A stretch of DNA of 64,000 nt from Mesorhizobium sp. SOD10 (GCA_000824805.1 CCNA01000034.1:434001-498000), one strand, 5' to 3'. Positions 52,232 to 61,860 are shown, counted from the stretch's first letter. Translations and numbers: made by a program. The notes: generated by a model not told the origin, from the sequence alone.

Positions 52232-52767
52232 TTAAATCCTTCTTGCCGAGGATCGCCTGCAGGCAAGCAGGAGCGCGATGGCCAAGGCCGGAAGCGCCGC
52301 CGCGGCGACGGCAAGGAAAACGAATTGCAGCGGTGCCGACCCAGGCGATGACCTTGCCGGAGTGCTGCCCGCCGGCAAGAGCCAGACCCCAGGCCACGCC
52401 GCCCATGATGATGAAGCTTTCCGCCGCCCCCAACACGGCCCGGCCGACGAACAGCATGGACGCGGACGCCGTCGGCCGGTCGAGCAATGCGAGTGATCCG
52501 AGAGAGACGAATCCCGCCAAGGCGGAGGCGACCAGGCCGATGACGACGGCCCGCTTGCCGCCGCGCGCATCGGCAAAGTTTCCCGCGCCGATCCGCGACA
52601 AAAGCGAGGCGATGAACTGGCCCGAAGCCCAACCCCTGGTGAAGATGCAGCGGCAGGACCGGCAGCGCCAGGCCGATCAGCAGGAAGCCGGCGAAGACAG
52701 ACGCCATGATCGGCAACAGCCCCGCCATGGTGCCGCTTCCTTCGGGTGCCGTGTCCATCGCGACCAT
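52232..52767 (-). pseudogene. decayed MFS transporter gene (YhhS/arabinose-efflux type)
   Basis: Three frames are needed: from 52767 MAGLLPIMASVFAGFLLIGL and ALPVLPLHLHQGLGFG, then in a second frame KRAVVIGLVASALAGFVSLG to KVIAWVGTA, then in a third frame LPALAIALLLACRR. These are consecutive parts of the first half of a YhhS-like MFS permease, with frame changes and the C-terminal half missing. It lies 9 bp behind the broken alcohol dehydrogenase gene. Confidence 0.75.
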
Positions 52768-52776
52768 CGCCGGCGC

Positions 52777-53793
52777 CTAGACCTCGATCATGACCTTGAT
52801 GGCGCGGCGCTCGTCCATGGCGCGGTAGCCTTCCGCGACCTCCGCCAGCGGCAGCTTGAGGTCGAATACCTTGCCAGGCTTGATGCGGCCTTGCAGCACG
52901 CGCTCCATCAGGTCGGGCAGGAAGCGGCGCACCGGCGCCGGGCCGCCCAGCATGCGCTTCTGGCCGAAAAACAATTTTTGGCCGTCGAAGCTCACCCCAT
53001 GCGGCACGCCGACATAGCCGATGGTGCCGCCAGGCCGCGAGCAGGCGAGCGCCTGGTCGAAGGATTCTCCCGTGCCGACGCATTCCAGCACTGAATCCGC
53101 GCCGACGCCCTTGGTCAGCTCCTTGATGCGCGCAATGCCTTCCTCGCCGCGTTCGGCGACGATGTCGGTCGCGCCGAACTCACGGGCGAGTTCCTGGCGG
53201 CTCGCGTGGCCGCTCATAGCTATGATGCGTTCGGCGCCCATCTCCTTGGCCGCGAGCACTCCCATCAGGCCGACCGCGCCATCGCCGACGACGACCACCG
53301 TCTATCCCTCGCGAACCTCGGCGGCATCGGCGGCGTACCATCCGGTGCCGAGCACGTCCGACACGGCCAGCAGGTCAGGGACAAGCTCGGCCGGCGGAAC
53401 CTCGAAGGTCGCCACCAGCGTACCGTCGGCCAGCGGCACGCGGGCGTAAGGCGCCTGAGCTCCGCTCATGAACTCGCGCTGCTCGCAGGACGACTGGAAG
53501 CCGAAGCGGCAATGCGGGCAGGTGTTGTCGGAGAGGCAGAAGGAACCGACGACGAACTGTTCGGGGCGGACATAGCGCACCTCCGCGCCCACCTCGACGA
53601 CGATGCCGCAATATTCATGACCCATATGCTGCGGGCCGTTCACTGGCTGCAGTCCGCGATAAGGCCACAAGTCCGAGCCGCAGATGCAGCTTGCCGAGAG
53701 CTTGATGATGGCGTCCGTCGGCCGCAGGATTTTCGGATCGGCGACTTCCTCGCAGCGGATGTCGCCGGGCTTGCGAAGAATGGTTGCGAGCAT
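52777..53793 (-). pseudogene. zinc-dependent alcohol dehydrogenase interrupted by one in-frame amber codon
   Basis: From ATG 53793 to stop 52777 the frame is continuous over 339 codons except for a TAG at 53302-53304. Upstream part: catalytic zinc region CICGSDLWPYRG, GHEYCGIVVEVG and four structural-zinc cysteines (CPHCRFGFQSSC). Downstream: NAD(P) site VVVVGDGAVGLMGVLAAKEMG. The stop lies where relatives read VREGxTVVVVGDG, so a single base change of a Ser, Lys, Gln or Trp codon explains it. Probably inactive unless the amber codon is suppressed. It follows a cupin gene by 26 bp. Confidence 0.85.
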
Positions 53794-53819
53794 TTCTTGC
53801 TTTCCTTTTGTCGATCGGG

Positions 53820-54215
53820 TCAGGCGCCGTAATCGGCGTCGCTGACATGTTCCAGCCAGTCCACGACCTTGCCGTCCTTGACCTCCTGGAGGGCAATGTG
53901 GGTCATGGCGGTTTCGGGAGACGCGCCGTGCCAGTGTTTTTCGCCGGGCGCGAACCAGACGACGTCGCCGGGCCGGATCTCCTCGACCGGGCCGCCCGCG
54001 CGCTGCCCGCGCCCGCGCCCGGAGACGACGATCAGCGTCTGCCCCAGCGGATGCGTGTGCCAGGCGGTGCGGGCGCCGGGCTCGAAGGTGACCTGCGCGC
54101 CCTGCACGCGCTCCGCGTCGAAGGGATTGAAGAGCGGATCGATCCGCACCGTCCCGGTGAACCAACTTGCCGGACCTTTGCCGGAAGGCCTCGAGCCTGC
54201 GCGAAGAATGTCCAT
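53820..54215 (-). CDS. cupin-domain protein (hydroxynitrile-lyase/carboxymuconolactone-linked type)
   Basis: 131 residues from ATG 54215, where AGGAG lies upstream; the frame extends to 54272. Cupin motif 1 PGARTAWHTHPLGQTLIVVSG and motif 2 WFAPGEKHWHGASP contain the metal-binding histidines. This small cupin type (TTHA-like, mandelonitrile-lyase-like) is often next to reductases and dehydrogenases, as here. First gene of an operon with the broken alcohol dehydrogenase and MFS genes. Confidence 0.82.
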   Translation of the reverse strand: MDILRAGSRPSGKGPASWFTGTVRIDPLFNPFDAERVQGAQVTFEPGARTAWHTHPLGQTLIVVSGRGRGQRAGGPVEEIRPGDVVWFAPGEKHWHGASPETAMTHIALQEVKDGKVVDWLEHVSDADYGA

Positions 54216-54435
54216 GATGATCTCCTGTGCGTCCTCAGATGCGTTCCATGGGAAGGACGGCTCGCCGCGCATGTGCAGCGCCTATTCGCCCTCGTCGAAG
54301 CAGCCGAGCCTGATCGGTCCGCGATGGCGATAGTCCTGGTTGGCCCTGCCCTGTTGGCTGTTGGCCGGCCGCGGCGAGGCCACGCTTGCAAGCGCGCGGC
54401 GCAGAGCAGCGCTCGCCGGTCGATCGGTTGTCGTC

Positions 54436-55638
54436 TCATCGATGGCTACTTCCGCGTGCAGTCGCCGCGATGGCAAACAGCGCCGACCCCAGAAGCAGCA
54501 CCGCGCCGAGCGCGAACGGGCTCCACCAGCCAGCGGCATCGAACAGCAGCCCGCCCGCGAAGGCGCCGAAGGTAATGGCGAACTGGATCAGCGCGACCTG
54601 CAGCCCGCCGCCCGCCTCGAGATCGTTGGGGATTACTTTGGTCATCCAGGTGTTCCAGGCGACCGGGATCGGCGTGGTGAACAGGCCCCAGGCGATCAGC
54701 AGGGTCGCGGTCGCGATGGCGAACGGAGCGAGCGCGATCAGCAACAACGCGACGAGCGCCAGAACCGCCGGCAGGCCGATGAGCACCGCGCCGAGATGCG
54801 TGCGAAGGGCGAATCCAACCGCCAACGTGCCGACCAGGCCGGCAAGCCCCAGCCCGAGCAGGACCATCGACAGCGTGTTGACGTCGAGGCCGGTGACGCC
54901 TTCGAGGAAGGGGCGCAGATAGGTGGAGAGCGCGAACTGACCCATGAAGGCAAGCGTGGTGCCCGCCATGCCGATGGCGAAGACGCGCTTGCCGAGCAAG
55001 CCAAACATGTTGCCGACCGAGGTCTGTTCGCCGGCAGGCATTTTCGGCAGGACGGCGAGCTGCCAGACGATCGCAAGAAGGCCGATCGGAACGACGATGA
55101 AGAAGGCGCCGCGCCAGCCGATGAGGCCGCCGAGGAAGCTGCCGAGCGGCGCCGCGATGACCGAGGCGAAGGCCGTCCCGCCCTGCAGCATGGCGATTGC
55201 CTTGGGCAGGTCGGCGCCAGGCACGATGCGGGCCAGGATGGCGGTTGACAAAGACCAGAAGCCGCCGATTGAAACCCCGATCAGGGCCCGGCCGAGCATG
55301 AAGACCAGGTAGTTCGGCGCGAGGGTGATCGCCAGGCCGGAGATGACGAGGACGGCGGTGTAGAAAAGCACGACGATACAACGGTCCAGCCGCGACAGAA
55401 ACGCGTTGCCGAACAGGCTGGTGAGGACCGCGAAGAAACCCGAGACGGAAATCGCCTGGCCGGCCTGCCCCTCCGAAATGGCGAGCTCATTGGCGATGGG
55501 GGTCAGCAGGCTGACTGGCATGAACTCCGAGGCCACCAGCACGAAGGTAAGCAGCGACAGGCATGCCACTGCTCCCCAGGCGCTTGGTTCTTTCACCATT
55601 TGGGCTTTCGCCAATTGGCTGTCGTAGGTCGTGTCCAT
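54436..55638 (-). CDS. MFS transporter (drug/sugar efflux type)
   Basis: 400 residues from ATG 55638; the longer frame up to 55959 crosses the divergent LysR gene. Twelve hydrophobic segments; ASEFMPVSLLTPIANELAIS and FMLGRALIGVSIGGFWSL are typical of the AraJ/NepI-like DHA1 group of exporters. Divergent from a LysR gene that probably controls it. About 220 bases without a recognised gene separate it from the cupin gene. Confidence 0.87.
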   Translation of the reverse strand: MDTTYDSQLAKAQMVKEPSAWGAVACLSLLTFVLVASEFMPVSLLTPIANELAISEGQAGQAISVSGFFAVLTSLFGNAFLSRLDRCIVVLFYTAVLVISGLAITLAPNYLVFMLGRALIGVSIGGFWSLSTAILARIVPGADLPKAIAMLQGGTAFASVIAAPLGSFLGGLIGWRGAFFIVVPIGLLAIVWQLAVLPKMPAGEQTSVGNMFGLLGKRVFAIGMAGTTLAFMGQFALSTYLRPFLEGVTGLDVNTLSMVLLGLGLAGLVGTLAVGFALRTHLGAVLIGLPAVLALVALLLIALAPFAIATATLLIAWGLFTTPIPVAWNTWMTKVIPNDLEAGGGLQVALIQFAITFGAFAGGLLFDAAGWWSPFALGAVLLLGSALFAIAATARGSSHR

Positions 55639-55727
55639 GTGCCGCGGCCCGCCGCCGAGCCCTCCAGTCATTTCGCTGGCGGCTATATAAATCACCTCCA
55701 CTATCCAGATTAGCCGTTGCAATCTGC

Positions 55728-55741
55728 ATGGACTTATCCAT
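55728..55741. promoter_or_regulatory. inverted repeat in the LysR/MFS divergent promoter
   Basis: ATGGA and TCCAT arms with a 4-nt spacer, in the middle of the 166-bp region between the two starts. LysR proteins bind interrupted dyads in such regions; the spacing here is shorter than the common T-N11-A core. Confidence 0.3.
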
Positions 55742-55804
55742 CCTTGATATGAATTGACGATGAGGCTACGAACCGCGACAGCGGCCGAGCCAGGGTGGTG
55801 CTCC

Positions 55805-56698
55805 ATGCAGCGCGAGGATCTGAAGGATTTGCTGTGGTTCCTGATGGTGGCCAGGGAGCGCAGCTTCACCAGGGCGGCGGCCGAGCTCGGCACGTCGCAA
55901 TCGACGCTCAGCCATACGATCAAGCAATTGGAGGCGCGGCTGGGCGTGCGGCTGCTCACGCGAACGACACGAAGCGTGGCGCCGACGGAAGCGGGCGAGC
56001 GGCTCTACCAGTCGCTTGTCCCGCGCTTCGAAGGCATAGAGTCCGACCTTTCGAGCCTTGTGGCCTTCCGCGACAGGCCCGCAGGCACGGTGCGCATCAC
56101 GCTGTCCGACCATGCGCTGCGCATGATCGTCTGGCCGAAGCTCGAGCCGGTGCTGCGCGACTATCCGGACCTGCGCGTCGAGCTCTACAGCGACAACGGC
56201 ATGCGCAATATCGTCGAGGAACGCTTCGACGCCGGCGTGCGCCTCGGCGAGAGCGTCGACAAGGACATGATCGCGGTGCGCATCGGCCCGGATTGGCGGC
56301 TGGTGGCCGTCGCTTCGCCACACTATTTTTCGCGCCACCCGGTTCCGAAAGTTCCGCAGGACCTCGTCGGACATGATTGCATCAGCCTGCGGCAGACCAC
56401 ATTCGGCGGGCTTTATGCCTGGGAGTTCGAGAAGAAGGGCCGCGAGCTCAGGGTCCGGGTGGATGGTCAGCTGACCTTCAACACCACCATTCCCATGGTC
56501 GACGCAGCGCTGAACGGCTACGGCATCGCCTACGTCCCGGAAGACCTCGTCAGCCAACACGTGGCCGAGGGCCGGCTCAGGCTGGTGCTCGACGACTGGA
56601 GCCTGCCCTTCCCGGGCTACCACCTCTACTACCCAAGCCGGCGGCAGCTCTCGCCGGCGATGGCCGTGATCGTCGAGGCGCTGCGGCATCGAAATTGA
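55805..56698 (+). CDS. LysR family transcriptional regulator
   Basis: 297 residues from ATG 55805. Helix-turn-helix RSFTRAAAELGTSQSTLSHT at residues about 17-37, then the linker helix and the periplasmic-binding-like effector domain (GTVRITLSDHALRMIV onward). Length is typical. It faces the MFS exporter gene; regulation of that gene and itself is the standard arrangement. Confidence 0.9.
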   Translation: MQREDLKDLLWFLMVARERSFTRAAAELGTSQSTLSHTIKQLEARLGVRLLTRTTRSVAPTEAGERLYQSLVPRFEGIESDLSSLVAFRDRPAGTVRITLSDHALRMIVWPKLEPVLRDYPDLRVELYSDNGMRNIVEERFDAGVRLGESVDKDMIAVRIGPDWRLVAVASPHYFSRHPVPKVPQDLVGHDCISLRQTTFGGLYAWEFEKKGRELRVRVDGQLTFNTTIPMVDAALNGYGIAYVPEDLVSQHVAEGRLRLVLDDWSLPFPGYHLYYPSRRQLSPAMAVIVEALRHRN

Positions 56699-56814
56699 GG
56701 CCAGCACGGTGGCGAGGCCGATCCGCCAACACCGGGAACATATATCCGGGCCGAAACCCGACGAGACGCGGATAAAGACGCTTGACTCACCCTCTCCCTT
56801 ACGGACAAGTTGTG

Positions 56815-56825
56815 TTGTCAGACAT
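56815..56825. promoter_or_regulatory. candidate GntR-type operator upstream of the binding-protein gene
   Basis: TTGTCAGACAT closely resembles the palindrome TTGTAAGACAA at 61881-61891 next to the GntR gene (nine of eleven positions agree). It lies 24 bp before the start of the ABC binding-protein gene, so it could link that operon to the same regulator. Confidence 0.4.
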
Positions 56826-56848
56826 CTTACATACGAAAGGGAGGTTTC

Positions 56849-57676
56849 GTGAGGAGATTTATTGCTTGCGTCGCGCTGGCTGCCGGCGCGCTCGCATTTG
56901 CGTCGGCAGCGTGGGCGGGGGAAACCCTGGATCGCGTCACATCAAAGAAGGCCATGGTGGTCGCGACCAACAGCGGCTGGCCGCCGCAGAGCTTTCTCGA
57001 CGAGAGCAACCAGTTGGTCGGCTTCGACATCGACGTTTCGAAAGAGATCGCCAAGCGCCTGGGTGTGGAAGTCAGCTTCGAGACGCCCGATTGGGCCACC
57101 ATGACCGGCGGCCACTGGCAAGGCCGTTATGATCTCGGCGTCGGCTCGGTTACGCCGACCAAGGCCCGGGCCAAGGTGATCGATTTCGCCGGCATCTATT
57201 ATTACAGCCCTTACGTCTATGTGGTCCACAAGGACAGCAAGGCGAAATCCGTGGACGATCTCAACGGCAAGGTGATCGGCGTCGAGACCGCCACCACGTC
57301 GGAAGATTTCATCCGCCGCCAGTTGGAGATCGACGCTCCCGGCCTTCCGCCAATCGAATACAAGCTACAGCCTGGCGAGATCCGGACTTTCGCCGATTCC
57401 ATGCTGCCCTTCGACGATCTGAGACTGGGAGACGGCGTGCGGCTCGACGCAGTCATCGCGCCCGAGCAGACCGCTCAAAACGCCATCAAGAACGGTTATC
57501 CGCTGCGCATCATCGAGGGCGACTACGCCTTTCGCGAGCCGCTGGTGGTGATCGCGGACAAGGGCGACGCCGAGTGGACCACCAAGGTCGGCGGCATCAT
57601 CGACCAGATGAAAAAAGACGGCACGCTCGCCACGCTGACCACCAAGTGGTACGGCAAGAACTATAGCGCCGATTGA
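56849..57676 (+). CDS. amino-acid-type ABC transporter substrate-binding protein
   Basis: 275 residues from GTG 56849 with GGGAGG upstream (the frame starts at 56810). Signal peptide (FIACVALAAGALAFASAAWA-G), then the family 3 solute-binding fold: SGWPPQSFLDESNQLVGFDI and YDLGVGSVTPTKARAKVIDF. Ligands of this family are polar amino acids and opines. First gene of the plus-strand operon with an FAD oxidoreductase and a permease. In the context of FrlB/FrlD-like genes the ligand may be a fructosyl amino acid. Confidence 0.87.
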   Translation: MRRFIACVALAAGALAFASAAWAGETLDRVTSKKAMVVATNSGWPPQSFLDESNQLVGFDIDVSKEIAKRLGVEVSFETPDWATMTGGHWQGRYDLGVGSVTPTKARAKVIDFAGIYYYSPYVYVVHKDSKAKSVDDLNGKVIGVETATTSEDFIRRQLEIDAPGLPPIEYKLQPGEIRTFADSMLPFDDLRLGDGVRLDAVIAPEQTAQNAIKNGYPLRIIEGDYAFREPLVVIADKGDAEWTTKVGGIIDQMKKDGTLATLTTKWYGKNYSAD

Positions 57677-57728
57677 CGCTCGTCGCGGGCGGCCCCTCAA
57701 GGCCGCCTGCTTCGATCAGAACCCCATC

Positions 57729-59009
57729 ATGACCTATCCCGATACCTATTATCGCCGCACGCTTGCCGACGAAAAGGTCAGACCACCGCTCGCGGGTCCT
57801 GCCGAATGCGACACGGTCATCGTCGGTGGCGGACTGGCCGGTCTGACGACGGCGCTGCAGTTGGCACGCGCCGGGCAACAGGTCGTGCTGCTCGAAGCCG
57901 AGAGCATCGGCTTCGGCGCCTCGGGCCGCAACGGAGGGTTCGTCAGCCCCGGCTTCGCGACCGGCAGCGACAAGATCGCCGCGATGGCCGGAGTGGCAGG
58001 GGCACGAGAGCTGCATAGGCTGTCGATCGAAGGCGTCGATTTCGTGCGGCAGACGATCAAGGACCTCGACATCACGGCAGCGAAGCCTCGGCCCGGGATC
58101 ATGGGCGTGCTGCGTCACGACGGCGGCGCCGAACTGAAGGGTCATGCGGAGAGGCTGGCACGGGATTTCGATTATCCGCTCGAATACCTCGAGCGTGACC
58201 AGGTGCGCGCTGTGCTGCATTCCGAGCGCTACTACCAGGGCTTGCGCGACGCCAAGGCCTTCCACATGCATCCGCTCAACTATCTGCGCGCCGTCGGCGC
58301 GGAGATCGAGCGGCTGGGCGGCAGGATTCACGAGGGCTCCAGCGCGATCGGGGCCAAGCTCGACGGCCCGCGCAAGACCATACGCACCGCAAGGGGCGAA
58401 GTGCGCGCGCGTCACGCGGTGTTTGCTACCGGCGGCTATACAGGACCGCTGGTCGGCCGGCTGAAGCGGGCCATCCTGCCGATCGCCACCTATGTGATGC
58501 TGAGCGAGGAGGCCCCCGATCTCATCGCCAGCGCCATCGCGACGACGGACGCCGTCGGCGACAACCGCCGGGCCGGCGACTACTACCGCGTCGTGGAGGA
58601 TGGAAAGCGGCTGCTCTGGGGTGGGCGCATCACCACGCGGGCCGCTTCGCCCGCGGCGCTGGCGAGGGAATTGCGCCGGGAGATGGTTGGAACCTACCCT
58701 CAGCTCGCCACGCTCAAGACCGAACTCGCATGGTCGGGACTGATGGCCTACGCCCGCCACCTGATGCCTCAGATCGGGGAGCTGCAGCCAGGCGTCTGGT
58801 ATCTGACGGCGTTTGGCGGCCACGGCATCAACACGACAGCCGTGGCCGGCAAGGTGATCGCCGAGGCGATACTCCGCCAGTCGGACCGCTACCTTCTGTT
58901 CGCGCCGTTCGGACTGGCCTGGGCGGGCGGACCGGCGGGACTTGCCGCGGCCCAACTCACCTATTGGAAGCTGCAGGCGCAAGATTGGTGGCGTGAACGC
59001 CGCCGCTGA
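57729..59009 (+). CDS. FAD-dependent amine oxidoreductase (DAO/PuuB-like)
   Basis: 426 residues. VIVGGGLAGLTTALQLARAG and GFGASGRNGGFVSPGFATG near the N-terminus (the latter typical of gamma-glutamylputrescine oxidase-like enzymes) and FGGHGINTTAVAGKVIAEAI near the end. It is placed between binding protein and permease genes of an ABC importer, as in Agrobacterium-type Amadori/opine uptake-oxidation clusters, so it may oxidise the imported amine or fructosyl amino acid. Confidence 0.85.
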   Translation: MTYPDTYYRRTLADEKVRPPLAGPAECDTVIVGGGLAGLTTALQLARAGQQVVLLEAESIGFGASGRNGGFVSPGFATGSDKIAAMAGVAGARELHRLSIEGVDFVRQTIKDLDITAAKPRPGIMGVLRHDGGAELKGHAERLARDFDYPLEYLERDQVRAVLHSERYYQGLRDAKAFHMHPLNYLRAVGAEIERLGGRIHEGSSAIGAKLDGPRKTIRTARGEVRARHAVFATGGYTGPLVGRLKRAILPIATYVMLSEEAPDLIASAIATTDAVGDNRRAGDYYRVVEDGKRLLWGGRITTRAASPAALARELRREMVGTYPQLATLKTELAWSGLMAYARHLMPQIGELQPGVWYLTAFGGHGINTTAVAGKVIAEAILRQSDRYLLFAPFGLAWAGGPAGLAAAQLTYWKLQAQDWWRERRR

Positions 59010-59027
59010 CCAGAGGGAGATCGACAG

Positions 59028-59999
59028 GTGATCGGCAGACTGCTGCTCAACTATCCGGACGCCACGCGCCGCATCGGCGCATGCCTGGCGCTCGCCACAT
59101 TCGCCGCGGGTCTCTACGGTCTCGGCATCAAGGCAGACTGGATCGGCAAGCTTGTCCCGGGCTCGATAGAATGGCTTGCGGCCAATCCCGTGGCGGCGCG
59201 AAGCGTCTCGGCGGTGCTGATCGCCCTAATCGTGGCCGCGAACTGGAAAGCGCTGCAGCAACTCGGGCGCAAGCAGCAGATCGTAGCCGTATGGATCGAG
59301 CTGTTCGTGCTGCTGATGCTGTTCTTCTATTCGTTCGATCTGTCCTTTTCCTTCATCGCCAGGAAGATCGGTTTCCTCATTTCGCAGGGCGTGGTGACCA
59401 CGCTCTACATTTCCGCCATTTCGATCGCTATCGCCACGGTCATCGCCTTCATCGGCGCCATAGCCAAGCTTTCCAAGAATGGCGCGATCTACGGCCTGGC
59501 CACCTTTTACACCTCACTGTTTCGCGGGCTGCCATTGCTGATGCAGATCTACATCATCTATCTCGGTCTGCCGCAGGTCGGGTATGTGATCGGCGCCGTG
59601 CCTGCCGGGATCATGGCGCTGTCGCTTTGCTACGGCGCCTATATGACCGAAATTTTCCGTGCCGGCATAGAAAGCATCCCGCGCGGCCAGACGGAAGGCG
59701 CCACCGCACTTGGACTCCGCCCCAACCAGACGATGTTCCTGGTGATCCTGCCCCAGGCGATGCGCGTCATCGTGCCGCCGACGGGCAATCAGTTCATCGC
59801 GATGCTGAAGGATTCCTCCCTGGTCTCGGTGGTCGGGGTCTGGGAGATCATGTATCTGGCGCGCACGCAGGGCCAGACCGAGTTCCGGCACATCGAGATG
59901 CTGATCACCGCCTCGATGATCTACTGGTTGCTGTCGATCGGCCTCGAATTCCTGCAGTCCCGCATCGAGGAACGTTTCGGGCGCTCGCTCAAGCGCTGA
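59028..59999 (+). CDS. amino-acid-type ABC transporter permease
   Basis: 323 residues from GTG 59028 (AGAGGGAGA upstream). Two extra hydrophobic segments at residues about 15-75 precede the standard five-helix His/Glu/Gln/opine permease domain with its EAA loop (EGATALGLRPNQTMFLVILP). The length, about 100 above the common 220, is explained by this extension. No ATPase gene of the system is in the window; it must be elsewhere. Its end overlaps the kinase gene on the other strand by 11 bp. Confidence 0.87.
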   Translation: MIGRLLLNYPDATRRIGACLALATFAAGLYGLGIKADWIGKLVPGSIEWLAANPVAARSVSAVLIALIVAANWKALQQLGRKQQIVAVWIELFVLLMLFFYSFDLSFSFIARKIGFLISQGVVTTLYISAISIAIATVIAFIGAIAKLSKNGAIYGLATFYTSLFRGLPLLMQIYIIYLGLPQVGYVIGAVPAGIMALSLCYGAYMTEIFRAGIESIPRGQTEGATALGLRPNQTMFLVILPQAMRVIVPPTGNQFIAMLKDSSLVSVVGVWEIMYLARTQGQTEFRHIEMLITASMIYWLLSIGLEFLQSRIEERFGRSLKR

Positions 60000-60804
60000 G
60001 CTTCAATACGGCATCCCCTCCTGGGGGAAGCCGCCGGGCCAAAGCAGCATGGTCGCGGCCGCTTTCGAGGCATTGCAACAGCGGCTTCCTGGCCAGCCAG
60101 GCATGCAGGAAGCCGGCGATGAAACTGTCGCCAGCGCCAGTCGTATCGACGACGTCGACCGGGCGGATGCCGGTCTCGGTGCGCTCGCGGGCCGTCAGCG
60201 CGATCGACCCCTCGGCGCCGCGCATGATGACGGCACAGCCTGCGCCGCGCGACAGGAGATCCGCGGCCATCGCTTCCGCCGCATCGCGAGGTTGGTCGGT
60301 CGAGCAGAAAACTATGCTCAAACCCTCCACACCGAGATCGGCGGGATCGGCGTTGACCGAGATATCCTGCGAGACGCTGACGCCTGCCCGCGACAGGCGC
60401 CTGCGCAAGGCGCCGCCATCATCCAGCCAGCCGATATGGACATGATCGATTGCCTCCAGGACCGCCAGTTCCGCCTCGTCCGGCGCATATCCGGCACAGG
60501 CACCGAAGTCCTCGGCGGCAATCAAGCGCTCGCCGGACGGCAAGACTTTGATGTCGGTCCAAGCGGTGTTGCGCTGGCCTATGCGCAGGTGCTTGACCGC
60601 TACCCGATTGGCTTTGAGCTCGGCGCGGGTGCGTTCGCCCTCGGCATCGCGGCCCACGGCGCCGAAATAGAAGCTGTCGTGGCCAAGCCGCGCGAGCTGG
60701 ACGGCTACATTGAGCGCGTTGCCGCCGACCAGCGAGCGGCCGATCGGCGCTCCGAGGCGATCGATGCAGTTGTCGCCGACGGCGGCAAATCGAAAACTGC
60801 TCAT
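59989..60804 (-). CDS. PfkB-family sugar kinase, fructoselysine 6-kinase-like (FrlD-like)
   Basis: 271 residues. The N-terminal motif GGNALNVAVQLARLGHDSFY and the C-terminal active-site motif DTTGAGDSFIAGFL are those of PfkB kinases; the anion hole and catalytic Asp are in the latter. The short length and the DNCIDRLG start resemble FrlD. Downstream of, and co-directional with, a FrlB-like deglycase gene (42 bp), so I infer phosphorylation of an Amadori compound. Confidence 0.82.
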   Translation of the reverse strand: MSSFRFAAVGDNCIDRLGAPIGRSLVGGNALNVAVQLARLGHDSFYFGAVGRDAEGERTRAELKANRVAVKHLRIGQRNTAWTDIKVLPSGERLIAAEDFGACAGYAPDEAELAVLEAIDHVHIGWLDDGGALRRRLSRAGVSVSQDISVNADPADLGVEGLSIVFCSTDQPRDAAEAMAADLLSRGAGCAVIMRGAEGSIALTARERTETGIRPVDVVDTTGAGDSFIAGFLHAWLARKPLLQCLESGRDHAALARRLPPGGDAVLKLSA

Positions 60805-60846
60805 ATCCTGCGTTATGCGACCAAGCGCTGATGCCGAGGGCTCAGC

Positions 60847-61860
60847 TCAATAGGCAACGCGCTTGTAGTAGCGGCGCGTGGTCAGCGGGTGGTTGCGGAT
60901 CACCTCGAGATGAGCGCTGACCCGTTCGAGAGCGGTTGCGAGCACGATCGGCGAAACCAGCGCGCGTACGTCGGGCGAAATACCGGGCAGTTCAAAATCG
61001 GCCGTGTCGAGCACCGTCAACTTGTCCGTATAGGTAGGCGCGAATTTCTCGACGCGATCGGCCAGCGGCCGGGCGCTGTCCTCGCCCTTGAAGAGCACCA
61101 CGCTGACGTCTTTTTCCACCAGCTCCAGGGTGCCATGGAAAAAGTCGGAAGCATGCACCGGGCGGGTCCGGATCCACTGCATCTCCTCCAGGATGCACAT
61201 GCCGTAATACCAGGCCTGCGGCCAGACATTCCCGGCGCCGGTTATGATGTGATAGTCGGAGGCGGCCAGTTTCCGCGCGAAACCGGCGGCCTCCTTTTCA
61301 TAGCCCCGCTTCACTTCCAGCAGCAGCCGCGGCAACTGCGCTAATTCAGCGAGTATCCGTTCGGATTCGGCGAGCTCACCGCAATGCTTCAGCACCGCAA
61401 GCGCGATGAAGAGCGACTGGAGATAGAAGGACTCGCAGGACGTGTCGTCCTCAGCGAAGTTGACGAAGACATGATCCCCGCCCTTGCCGAGCGGCGTCTC
61501 CTCATGTCCGACCAAGGTGATCACCGTCGCCCCGATTTCTTTGATCCTGGACAGAAGCGCCACGCTTTCCTTGGTGGTGCCGGAGAGCGAAGGCAACACG
61601 ACGATCGACTTGTCGGTCAGGTGAACGGATTGGGCGAGTTGCAGCTCGGCGGTGATGTCGACGAAAGTCGGAAAGCCGGACCGGCGCTGCAGCAAATGCG
61701 CGGCCGGATGCATCAGGATCGCCGCACCGCCGGTGCCGAGAAAGAAGATGTTCTGCGCCCCGGCGGCGAGGCATTGCGCCACGACGGCGTCAATGCGCTC
61801 GCGCAAGGCCACCGCTCCCGATTGGATGCGCACAAACCGGGCTTCGTCGAAATTGAGCAT
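60847..61860 (-). CDS. SIS-domain fructosamine deglycase-like protein (FrlB-like)
   Basis: 337 residues from ATG 61860 (GAGGGAACG upstream; the frame opens at 62076). Two SIS domains: IFFLGTGGAAILMHPA and LPSLSGTTKESVALL in the first; the second contains ASDFFHGTLELVEKD, matching the FrlB segment FRHGPLEIVE with its catalytic Glu. The C-terminus HPLTTRRYYKRVAY matches the FrlB end. FrlB splits fructoselysine 6-phosphate to lysine and glucose 6-phosphate; a similar reaction on another amino acid is likely. Confidence 0.85.
   Translation of the reverse strand: MLNFDEARFVRIQSGAVALRERIDAVVAQCLAAGAQNIFFLGTGGAAILMHPAAHLLQRRSGFPTFVDITAELQLAQSVHLTDKSIVVLPSLSGTTKESVALLSRIKEIGATVITLVGHEETPLGKGGDHVFVNFAEDDTSCESFYLQSLFIALAVLKHCGELAESERILAELAQLPRLLLEVKRGYEKEAAGFARKLAASDYHIITGAGNVWPQAWYYGMCILEEMQWIRTRPVHASDFFHGTLELVEKDVSVVLFKGEDSARPLADRVEKFAPTYTDKLTVLDTADFELPGISPDVRALVSPIVLATALERVSAHLEVIRNHPLTTRRYYKRVAY

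Noticed and set aside
54216..54435. Possible remnant between cupin and MFS genes
   Set aside because: No recognisable domain in any frame.
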